DNA of 64,000 nt from Triglochin maritima (lineage: Eukaryota > Streptophyta > Magnoliopsida > Alismatales > Juncaginaceae), in contig OY821775.1 of NCBI GenBank assembly GCA_963682175.1, forward strand, positions 32,362,053-32,426,052, given 5' to 3'. Both the position numbers and the translations under genes were made by a program. The number at the start of each line of letters is the position of its first letter. Positions within the stretch are counted from its first letter, which is position 1. The notes beneath the pieces are model-generated. The model saw only the letters and a list, made by a program, of their open reading frames with translations. It did no database searches and had not been told where the DNA came from. Below are positions 20,680 through 30,945 of this stretch, piece by piece.

Positions 20680-22299
20680 CCCTCTTTTGAGGTTCCCATT
20701 TGATGTCCTTTGACAAATGATGATGGGAACTTATTTTTGTACATAGTTCTATTTCAAAAAAACCAAAAAAATACAATAAAAGACTCCATGAGTGAGCATT
20801 GATTATTGTGGGGCCCAACCCTTGTGTATTTCGCCCCATTTCTTTCACGTATTTATATCCCTTCTTTAGTATTTCACATGTTTTGAGGGGAATTTGGGTT
20901 GTGTCAATCAACATAACCATGAACTTCCCTTTGCGCTTCATGTTGGTGAGATCTTTTCTTTTTCATACATATATCCATGTAGTGTCATGCTCGCATTCAT
21001 TGAGCACAATGCCAGAAGTAAGTGGGTGTGTTTTACGTGTGTACATAGTCGAGTATTATCCTTTGATTTTGTTTTCTTTTGTGTGCATTGTTAGGGTCAT
21101 GTTAGTGTGCTGCATTTAATATCGATATATTTGCTTGCAATGATCCTTTGGTGACTTGTCTTCTTTTGCTTGCCTAGTGCTTTAAATTTTGACATTTCTG
21201 TCAAAATCTTCATGTGTGTGCGAAAGAAAATTTTTGTGGGTTTTGTGTGTGTTTAGCATGTGTGAAACTGTTGAAAGGCAAAGTAAAAGAAAGCTCCCAA
21301 AATTATCTTGAACATGATGCATTAGGATATCTAGTATACCGACTTTAGGTCTTATCTAGTCGTAAGGATGCACCCCATTCTTCCCTCGGGGGCGATTTAT
21401 CATAGGGTTTCAGTACTCAAACAATTAAAGAAGTTCACCCTGATCCTAGTGAGTCAAATAATTTGTCTGTTCGTATAAGGAAGTTTGTCATAGTTAGGGA
21501 CCCTTAAAATCTTGTTGTGAGACCTTAAGTGAAGGGGTTTTGGTTCCCACGTAGATAATGAATAAATAAGTGGTGTTATCTCTTCTCGCACGGCTCCTAT
21601 CACTCGGGAAATTAGGTCTAAGGGGACTTAGTGCCTGGTGCTTTCGAGTCATCTGACTTGGGATGCACCGATCGAACTCTCATTACATGGGTGGTAGGGA
21701 TTGCCCTATATGGAGTTGTAGGGAAAGGTGTAGTGATAGTGTAAGTCCTCATAGGCAATGATGCACAAAACCTGACCCTGGGAGAATTACACACCAACTA
21801 GTAAAAAATAAAAAATAAAAAAAGCGAAGAACAAAAAGAAAAGGAAAAGAAATGGCAATGCAAATAAGAACCTCATGGACTTTACACTTTGTATCATTTG
21901 AGGATGTTAAGGTTGCTCATGTCTTTCACTTAAGTCCTTAACTAACTTGCACGAATGGTTCAATAGGCTAGGTGTGTGGACTAAATACCTACACAGAGTC
22001 GGCCCGTAGAATTACCTTGTCCAATGATCGACAAAAATAGGTCTAACGAGTCGTGTTGCTAGATTGAATATTTCACCAATGTTCAGATTCTGTGGGTATG
22101 TCCGCTGAAAACCCTCAGGAGACAACACTCCTTCTCCTTGTTGACAATGAGGTTTAACGACTTGTTTTACGTTCTAAGTGCAACCGTGATTCCTACGAAA
22201 GTGAGTTAGGATTTCTTGTTTTTCGTATGCTTTCATTTCTTCCATGTCTCTCTTTCTTTGTTTTGCTCGGGACTAGCAAAAGGTGAGTGTAGGGGTATT
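20680..22299 (+). mobile_element. 3' non-coding region of another Athila-related copy
   Basis: Collinear with 11,464-13,107: decayed purine motif near 20,995-21,045, hairpin block near 21,590-21,760 including a variant hairpin at 21,679-21,691, decayed terminal hairpin near 22,155-22,190, degenerate purine tract at 22,284-22,299. No gene seen. Confidence 0.75.
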
Positions 22300-23666
22300 T
22301 GATTGACATCATATCATGCATATATTTGTGTCTTATATCCTTTATTCTTATCCTGAGCAATGCTACGTAACGAGTTTTATGTTTAAGTTTCAAAAATAAA
22401 CATGTTTGAGAAGAAGAGACACAAAAAAGACTTAAAACCAAGCAAAATGACTAAGTTGCAAGACTTAGGGACTCAGATGCAAGAGAGAGGGACCCGGATG
22501 TAAAACCAAAAGGACCAATGAGCAAATGAAGAAACTTCACACTATCGTGAGGAGTATTTTGGCAATTCGATTCGGGCATAAACTCCAACAACCAACTTGG
22601 GTGCATCAGACATGAAGAAATCATGCCAAAAAACCACACTCCAAATCCAGACCCGATCCAGACTATATAGACCGCCAATTGGTGGTCGGTTTATCTCCGG
22701 ATCCGATTAGATTTAGGCGGGTCATGTATTAAAGTGTTTTATGTCTATTTTTAGTAGTACATTAGTCCCACAGTGGGGAATTGTCCCCGATTGCCTTTTC
22801 TATGACTATAAATAGAACTTTTCCTTCTCCTTTGTATTTACCCATTGCTTGGTGGCATTCTCTCTACTTGGAGTAAAGTCGTGAGCAAAACTCAAGTGGA
22901 GAAGAATACTACTTGTATGTGAGTCATGTAAATAAAATAATTTTTTAGTTTGTTTTAATATTGTCTTCTTTTTTAATTTTTTGCTTGCTTAGCTTAATTT
23001 TGTTTTATCTTAGTAGAAGTAATGCGAATGTTTCATTTTCTTAATGTAGTTTGTAGTTTAATGAGTAGTGAATAGTTCTCTCCCCTTTTTGGTGTGGAGT
23101 TGATGTTTATACATGTCATGTAGTATGGAATGAATGTTATATGTTGTTGTATGTGAGAAATGTAAGCATGCTTGTTTGAATTAATGAGAATACTTAACTT
23201 GATGGTTTCTATCATAATCTTTAGGTACATTCCATGCTTGTTTAGTTTCTTAATAAAAAACTTGTTCATGCTCATATTAATCACTTAGGTTAGTGATTTG
23301 GATGATAGGTCTTGCCATGAGGTACTTCTTATGCATAGCAACACTACCTACACTTGGGCTTTATTGAATGCATTAGTCACCACTTATTTCATGTGTACAC
23401 ACCACCCCTTAGGGGTTTTCATTCCTAATTTCCAGCTTGCTTTTATTAGTCACTTAGTTTAGTTTTATTTCGTCTCATGCTTTCATTTTCTTTTTTGTTT
23501 CATGATAGTTTAGTGTAGTTAGTTTAGTTTAATCAATCTCTTCTCCCCTCTTTTTCTCACTTGCCTACAAACAAACTAGAGTTGACACACCTCCTCGTGG
23601 ACACGACCCGTACTTGCCGCGTCTTCACCGACATCGTGCACTTACGGTTAAACTGAACTCCAATCA
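22300..23666 (+). repeat. 3' LTR of the copy starting at 20,460
   Basis: Starts TGATTGACATC next to the purine tract and ends CAATCA at 23,666. The palindrome near 22,668 is decayed (GGCGGTC to GGTGGTC). More diverged than the LTR pair at 7,284/13,108, so an older insertion. Confidence 0.8.
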
Positions 23667-24718
23667 GTATCACTGGGGGAGGAGGTTGCCCGGCTTTCAG
23701 GCGCTTGACACCCCTCCAATCGATGATTTTCTAGGGCTCCACTACTGTAACTGTGTGGCTGTTTGAATACACGAGAGATCGACTTGAGGCGTCTCCAGAC
23801 CCGACCGCACTCCTGCCACTAGAGTCCAGCACACCAGTATAGTATCCCAAGTTGGTGATGATCTTGAAGAGGTTGTCCCAGAGAGCACCAGCTTCCCAAC
23901 TGTAGAAAAAGTTGGCGAGAACTCCTACCCATCGATTGTACGTCATCTTGGAGAAGGAGTTGGCAAGAGCTCAAGGCTCCCAAGTTGGTCATCAGCAGAT
24001 CCTGAAGTACCTATCCATAACTCTAGCCTAGCAAGTTGGTGGTCAGCTGATCCGGATGCACCTTCCATCAACTCCAGTGAAAATAATGATTAATTGATGC
24101 ATTGAGTTTGAATGTTATGCAGAGTTGCCTCACATCTCTGTGGTGGTGAATTGCTGATTGGGTGAGATTAATTAATATAATGGTGTGCATAGTGTTATGC
24201 AGAGTTAAGCATGCCTAATGCACAATGTAATTGATGCATTGAGCTTGAATGTTACGCATAGTTGCCTCACACCTCTCTCATGATGATTTGCTGGTGCACA
24301 TTTTTCTTGTTTATATATGTTATATCAGGTGTTGAATATATGCGTTTCATTTGCTTCTCTTCCATGGAAGTTTCATTTTCCTAGAATGTATCCTAATTTT
24401 TTGCCTAATTCTTCTTCTGATGATCGATTTCACCTCTGATAAAAAAGATAGACCTTGGTTCTATTTCATCTCTTCAACAAGTTTAGTAATGAGCATAACG
24501 GCCTTGTCCACAAGTTAATACTTCTAGATACGAAATGACTTTTTATTGGATTTCTTGCATAAACTAATAAAGTTATATTGTTACATATGTTATTTAATAT
24601 TAAATTTCCATACAACGAAAAATATAATTCAGATTACAACAAATCATATCAGAGATCTATTTATAATACACAAACTTTTATAGTGATAATGACAAATGTC
24701 GTACATATCAGAGATTCA
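23667..24718. other. Unassigned sequence with a short open frame and direct repeats
   Basis: A plus-strand frame is open from 23,788 to a stop at 24,093 (101 codons, no ATG start). It includes a ~52-bp imperfect duplication encoding LPSWSSADPEVP and LASWWSADPDAP. A minus-strand frame (23,946-23,731) overlaps it. I recognise neither. Two ~65-bp direct repeats follow at 24,091-24,155 and 24,231-24,295, then AT-rich sequence up to the CACTA element. This may be a gene remnant or an unrecognised repeat. Confidence 0.4.
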
Positions 24719-24751
24719 CACTAGTGCAGAATTGGCTTTACTCGTCGCCCA

Positions 24752-25047
24752 ATAGACGTCGGCCGTTACAACGGCCGACGTCTAGTGTGGAGAGGACAGA
24801 ATAGACGTCGGCTGGAATGGAAGCCGACGCCTATGCGACACTATAGACGTCGGGTGTAGGAATAACACATTTAACCGACGTCTATAGTGTATAGACGTCG
24901 ACCTTTAGACGTCGGTGTTTTAGTACCTTGTGAATCCGACGTCTATAGGGTATAGACGTCGGACGTAAGGTAAGGCTGACGTCTATACTCCATCCATATA
25001 GACGTCGAGGTATAGACGTCGGTGTTATGGAATATCCGACGTATATA
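24752..25047. repeat. CACTA left subterminal hairpin array
   Basis: About six units of the form ATAGACGTCGG, a 10-25 base loop, then CCGACGTCTAT, each nearly self-complementary. Such arrays are expected binding sites for CACTA-encoded DNA-binding proteins. Confidence 0.85.
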
Positions 25048-26436
25048 GGTCTTAAAGAAATCGGACAGACGCGCTTGCTTTCATTCATTTCAGTCGAAAC
25101 CCACCCAAACCCTAGCCGTCCCGCGACCGAACTCTCCTCCGCGACCATCCTCCGACCGATCCGCACCGTCTCCGGCACCGCAGCGAGCTCCCAAACGCTC
25201 CTCCACTTCTCCGGCCCTCTTCTCCTTCTTCCTCCGTCTTCCTCCGTCTCTCTCCACATGTAGGTTTTAAGTTCGTTTTTGCTTGTTTTAAGTTCGTCTT
25301 TCTCCACATATTCTCTCTAACTTAGCCTCCTCCGCATGTAGCTTCCTCGTGTCGTTTACAGCCGTCTCCTCCGCGACGTCTTCGGGAACCACAAAGAGCT
25401 CCTCCGGCATCACAACTTTTCCCTCCTCTGGTTCGTGCTCAATTTTAGATCCTTAATTTAGGATTAGTTTAGACCAAGAATCCAACGCCAAATTAGGATT
25501 AGTTCACAATAATAACGTATTGATGCAAATATTGGTTAATGTGATAATCTAAGTGTATTGATGCAAATATCAACATTTAGAATTCCTTTTATTTTCCAAG
25601 TTAATTAATGATTCAATTTGTTGGTGTGTAGCAAATGGTTTCCAAAGTAGAAAAAAAGGAATCAAAATTATGGATTGATGATGTGTAATGGCATGAGTTG
25701 TATGGTCTTGATGTGGATGTACACTCTTGACATGTAGACGTGATAAGCAACTTCTTCTCGGAGTTTTTTTGCATGTGTGTTATGTGTTGATATTTGATAA
25801 ACATATTCATTGGATTGATTTAGTTTGGATTGAGTTGGGTTGGTTGGATGATTTAACCAAACTTTGTTTTCATTGGATTGATTTGGTTTGGATTATGTTA
25901 AGAATTTGGTTTGGATTGAGTAGAGAAATACATAATGTGAATGTGATTAGATAACTAGATATTAGGATTTGAATAAAATTTAAGTGGATAACTAGATGTG
26001 AATGTGATTAGATATTTCTCGCAACAAGAGCTCGATGAAACTCGCGACCGATGGGCTCGCTATTTCATCAGAAACATGCTGACGAACTAAGAGGTTCTAC
26101 TGCCAATTGTATTTTTTGTAATTTAGTTAACAAGTGCACTTGTATTACAAACCTACACTTTATGCCTTAATATAATCGCCTTAATTTTAGAATGAATTAA
26201 TTGCAAGTGTGTTGAATGTCAATTGTGTGGTTGTATTTTTGTGTTTGTGTTTGTGCATGTATGCTTGTGGATGTATGCTTGTGAATGTCAATTGTATGGA
26301 TGTATGTGGGATGTATATGGATGTATGTGGATGAAATTTATAGGTGAACGAATTTGGTGCAGTTGTATGTACACGACGACGATGACTAAAAACAATTTCG
26401 TCGGATCCTATTTATTTTTTTTGTCCAGGTTTGGGA

Positions 26437-26820
26437 ATAGACGTCGGCTGTCTCTATAAGCCGACGTCTATTCCTCTGAAGAAAGGAATAGACGTCGGCT
26501 TTCTATGTAATCCGACGTCTATCCCTAAAGTATAGGCGTCGTATGTTAGTTAAACGACTTGTATGCCTAAAGTATAGGCGTCGTATGTTAGTTAACCGAC
26601 GTGTATACCTAAAGTATAGGCGTCGTATGTTAGTTAACCGACGTGTATACATTAAAGAATATACGTCGGAGTCTAATTAAAGCCGACGTATATCCGTTTG
26701 GTATAGACGTCGGTTATACTATGACCGAAGTCTATGTATAGACGACGCACACATATACGTCGGATTGGGGTGTGCTGATATCCGACGTGTATAACCCCTT
26801 ACATCCGACGTATATTCCCT
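26437..26820. repeat. CACTA right subterminal hairpin array
   Basis: About eight units like those at the left end, including near-identical units of 38-40 bp with TATAGGCGTCGTATGTTAG repeated three times between about 26,533 and 26,652. Confidence 0.85.
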
Positions 26821-26837
26821 TTTCTGTAGTAGTGTCA

Positions 26838-28507
26838 CTATTCATATAAATATATATATTACACACACAAAAATACCAACACACACAACAAATTATAAAG
26901 CTCTTCCAAGTCAATTGGAAGAGAGTGATCCAATCAGATGTCGCACTGCAAGCCCAAAAGATGGTTTTGTTTATGTCTTGGGTCTGGCTGAACATTGCAA
27001 TCTTCCAGAGAAGCTTCCACTTCCATGGGTCTATTATACTCTCGTTGGGTTTCTACACTGGTGGTGTCGGGGTTCCTTCATCAAGACGAAGTACCAACAG
27101 TAATGGGTTAGCTCCAAGGAGCCACAGACATCAAACTTCTTGCTAAGTTTGTTTGGAGTGTTGGACCACAACTCTGTTGCCATGAAACCGCACCTGCAGG
27201 TGCGATAGGTTAGACATGAAACACCTAGTATTCAACGAGGGGATAGTTATGTACTCATCTTATAGACATGAAACCCATATTGGTCCATTAGTTAAACATA
27301 AAACACCTAGTATAGACTCAAACTAACTCAAAGAAAGTATGATAGGTTAGACATGAAACCCATATTGGTCCATTAGTTATGTACTCATCTTCATCATTGG
27401 TGTAGTCGTTGATGGAATTGTGTTGGAAGGCCATTAGTTTTAGTGGATCAAATACACAACTGGGACTAACTTTTTTTAAAAACGAAACTGGGACTATGAA
27501 TACAATTGGGTTTGGGGTTTAGAAACTATGAATAGAATACAGTACAACCTATGATTTATATAGACGTTGTAATGAAAGGTTGAGTCTCTTCGCCTACCTT
27601 GTAATGGAAGGTTGTGTCCCTAAAATGAAATGTTAAGCCTCTTCGCATACCATAATAGTATAATGTAAGGTTGTGTCTGTTCATTACGACCCTCAATGGT
27701 CGTCAAAAATTGAGTCATGTTAAGTGTTAACACGCCTTTAATAGGACAACAATGTCATGCCCGTGTCTCTCGAATGACACTTATTCGTGCCTTGGTTGGC
27801 AAGTTGGAGGCTTGGAGACATTGTTATGTTTTTTGTGATTTAAAAATTAAAACTACCACAGATTTGAGTTCAAAGGACATATCCTTCTTGCTTTAAAGAA
27901 CATACTCACCTATCCCTCGCTGGACACACACACACCCGCATGATAGTGGACACACAATAGTCCCTCACGGGACACATCAGTCCATAATCATTTTCCCATT
28001 AGGACAGACCACCTCGCAATTTCGGTTTCAGTTCGACACTAATGGGTTGGGTCCAACTATCAATAGCTACTGCCACAATTATAGAACTTCCTGTGCACTT
28101 TTCCCTTTCCTAAATTACTTTCTAAACGTTTGAGATCGGAAAGAAACAAAATCCCATCATAGACGGTCCATCAAATGCATTGCGGTACACTAATATCTAT
28201 ACACAGAAAAGACACATATCGGTCTACCAAACTCACTAACTAGAATCACTCATTCGGATAGCCAAAGTACATTCTATCAATATAAGACAAAGGAAACTGA
28301 TGTTTGGACTCTTATTAAGTGTTAACAATTATGTAAGATGCGCTCTCCTAGTATTATAATAAGCCCATTTTCATCTTCATGCTTGTGTGGTAATTCTTAT
28401 GCTTGCTTGTGATGTGTGTTTATTTTTGTTTCGTGGATGTTTCCTTTTTTGGGAAAGTTTCCTTTTTGGTCGAGCAGGTGCGATTCATCGGTGGGTGTGC
28501 AGCTAGC
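26838..28507. other. Intergenic sequence, no gene identified
   Basis: A short open stretch at about 26,890-27,146 (reading LFQVNWKRVIQSDVALQAQK in one frame) is unrecognised. From 27,200 to 27,380 short sequences repeat (GATAGGTTAGACATGAAAC three times with variants), one of which reappears at 42,427-42,475. The rest to 28,507 shows nothing I can assign. Confidence 0.4.
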
Positions 28508-28630
28508 ATTAGTGCAACATAGGGAATAAGTGTTGCCCAATACACGTCGGTCGCCCATATAATCGATGTCTATAATTATATACGTCGGCTTTCCTAGTAG
28601 CCAACGTCTATATGCACGTCCAAACGTCGT
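28508..28630 (+). mobile_element. CACTA terminus remnant
   Basis: CATTAGTGCAACATAGGG followed by GTTGCCCAATACACGTCGG and hairpin units with ACGTCGG arms matches the left end at 24,719, with the first bases mutated (CATTA). No matching right end was found. Confidence 0.6.
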
Positions 28631-29796
28631 GTTGAGGAGAAGAATGAGGTTGGTTGGATTTTGTTTGTAAAAGAGAAGAAAGTGATTGAGAGAGGAGTAA
28701 GGGTTGGGTAAGATTTGAGGAGTTTTGCTGAGGAAGAAGGAAAAAAGAATCAAAGGTCAAAAGGAGAAGGATTGTGTTCGAGTAAGTCGAGTTTGCCGGA
28801 TTTGAGAAGAAACGACAAGGTGATCGTCGTTCTTCGAAGGCTTCTTCAACCTTTCAAGGTATGTCAAGCTTTGCTTTTATGCTCACCTAAGATTGTGTGG
28901 ATGTTGGAGTAGTCGACGGTAGGCCGAAAGGCCCGTCGGACATTCATTTCAGCAGGTTTTTGCTTTTGCCTTGCACCGGTCGAACGATGCCTTATGCGAT
29001 CGACCAGTTAAGCATGTAAGGCAGCTCTGAGTGTTTTCGGTCGACCTGGTCCCCTTTGCCGTTCGACCGAATGCACTGTAGTGAGTCAGTTAGGGACGAA
29101 GACAATACAAACAGTCGACCGTCCTTTTGACCAGTTCGACCGATTACACTGTAGTAAGTTGGTTGGGAGCATAGACCATCTAAATGGTCGATCGCTCTTT
29201 GAATCGTTCGACCAATTACTTAAGTTGACTTAAAGTCCGTCCGACCGGTGTGTGCCTTGTACGACCGGTCGTGGACCTTGAGAAATTGTGGAGTCCCTGT
29301 TATTTTTCAGTCGATCGGGTCCCCTTTGCCGTTCGACCGATGAGACATTTAAATTTAATATTGTTGTGTCGTAGACCATCCAAACGGTTGACCGTCTGTG
29401 ACCTTTTGTTCGACCGATTGGTCGTTTTGTTAATTATTGGTGGTTCGACCGGTCGCGGAGACGGTCGAACACTTGTGTGTTCCAAAAGGGAACCAATCGA
29501 CCGATAGACCTATTTCGGTCGACCGTTTCTGCTCTGTTGGGTGTTTTGAGTTTCTTTTTGATCGGCTTGAGAGCAACGGGTTCACCGGCCTTTTTGGGGC
29601 AACGAACGAACATACTGGCCTGATAGCGATCGCTTGTGGCTCTACGGAGCGAGCTGTGATTGTTGGAAACTGTGGCTCCAGTGATAGAGTCAAAATTGTG
29701 GCTCCAGTGATAGAGGCAAAACCATGGCTCCGGTGATAGATGCAAATGTGGTGTTTTTATAGTTGTTGGGCTTATGCCTGGTTGCAGTTAGTGTTG
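28631..29796. repeat. Palindrome-rich degenerate repeats
   Basis: From 28,920 on, units of roughly 75-100 bp recur with TTCGACCGAT, GTCGACC and ACTGTAGTxAGTxxGTT elements. A ~27-bp sequence containing TGTGGCTCCAGTGATAGA is repeated three times at 29,667-29,750. 28,631-28,915 resembles an LTR-like purine-rich leader but I cannot place it. No gene supported. Confidence 0.5.
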
Positions 29797-30891
29797 TCTC
29801 TGTTAACCGTTTACCCAGACCTTTTCGGTCGACCGGTAGACCTTCGGTCGACCGATTCGTTGGCTATTTCTGGTAAAAATACGACTGTTATCCTTTTCGT
29901 ATTATACAACGGTCGTATACACATTTTTCTCTTAATACACCCCCAAATACTTTTGAACCGGTCGAACAAAATACCTTGTTCGGTCAACTGTTCCATTAGG
30001 GAAAATCTACCTGCTATCGGTCGACACAAGTTTAGTTCAACCGATCGAGTTTTCCTTCTACCGAACCCTGTAGTTCGGTCGACCAGTACCTATTCGGTCG
30101 ACCGTTGACTTATAGAACTTAAGTCTTAGGTCGACCAATACCTATGTTCGGTCAACCGATCCATTAACTTACTCAAGGGTTCGGTCGACCGTTTCTGGAC
30201 AGATTTCTGAATCCGATTTCTATTTTGTGTGCTTTGCACAAACCCCAATCAAATCTTGTCCAAACGGCTAGAAATCTTTAGGAGCTTATAAATAGAGGTT
30301 CACACTTAGGTTTTCATAAGATTTCACAACTCCAAAGTGTCAAACTTATAGTGAGATTTTCCACAACCTCAAAGCTCCAAATTAGCCATCCAAAGCCTAA
30401 TTTCCACATCCTTCATCAATCATCATACTAGCAATTGTTGTGCTCAACTAGAGAGTGAGTTCCACTCAAGGTTACCTCTGTTGTAAAGTGAGCAAGGGTC
30501 TTGGTGAAAGCCCAAGAGAAGAAGCAAGGATTTCGATGAAAGCCCGAAGTGTTCCTCTCGGATTGTGAGAGGTGGTGCCAAGCTCGGCGAGCGTTGTTCG
30601 CAAGCTTGAAGACTTGTAAAAGGCGTTGCTCCCGGCCCGGAACGGAGAGGCATAGTGAAGACGCAAGAGGAGCTCGAACAGAGATTCGAGAGGTGCTTGT
30701 AAGAGAGGACGTAGGCGCTGCCGAACCTCTATAAAACCGACGTGTCTTCTTGTGGTTTGCATTACCTTTCTACTTGTGTTTGATTTAGTTTAATTTCCGC
30801 TGCATATCTTTGATCGATCAACCAAGTAGTCAATTAGGGTTTAATTGTGATTAGTCTTAATTGTGGACTCATAGACCCACAGGATCCTACA
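29797..30891 (+). repeat. 5' LTR, missing its first ~450 bp
   Basis: Matches 34,238-35,349 closely from CTGTTAACCGTTTACCC onward and ends CCTACA at 30,891. Contains a TATAAATAG box near 30,287-30,295. Confidence 0.85.
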
Positions 30892-30893
30892 TT

Positions 30894-30905
30894 TGGTATC
30901 AGAGC
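30894..30905 (+). other. Primer-binding site, initiator tRNA-Met
   Basis: TGGTATCAGAGC two bases after the LTR end at 30,891. Confidence 0.92.
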
Positions 30906-30945
30906 CTTGTTAGCTAAATTCACATACTTAATCGTATTATTTAGC

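Larger units (their letters stand above)
24719..26834 (+). mobile_element. Non-autonomous CACTA transposon (2,116 bp)
   Basis: Ends are CACTAGTGCAGAA (24,719) and its inverted counterpart TTTCTGTAGTAGTG (ending 26,834), flanked by the 3-bp duplication TCA (24,716-24,718 and 26,835-26,837). This combination is diagnostic for the CACTA (En/Spm) superfamily. Subterminal regions of about 300 and 390 bp consist of repeated hairpin units with ACGTCGG/CCGACGT arms. The middle has a GC-rich, exon-like block (25,060-25,440) and low-complexity TG-rich sequence (26,220-26,330). No transposase (TPase or TNP-type) reading frame is present, so mobility would need an autonomous partner. Strand is arbitrary. 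Confidence 0.93.

Noticed and set aside
21679..21691. Compensatory base change as proof of RNA structure
   Set aside because: Both changes lie at CpG sites and are equally explained by methylcytosine deamination; kept only as a hint.
24882..25307. Minus-strand frame of 141 codons in the CACTA element
   Set aside because: Overlaps the subterminal hairpin array and a GC-rich block; composition, not homology, keeps it open.
26890..27146. Possible exon reading LFQVNWKRVIQSDVALQAQK
   Set aside because: Two plus frames are open in parallel and none matches a family I know; kept only as a note in the intergenic entry.
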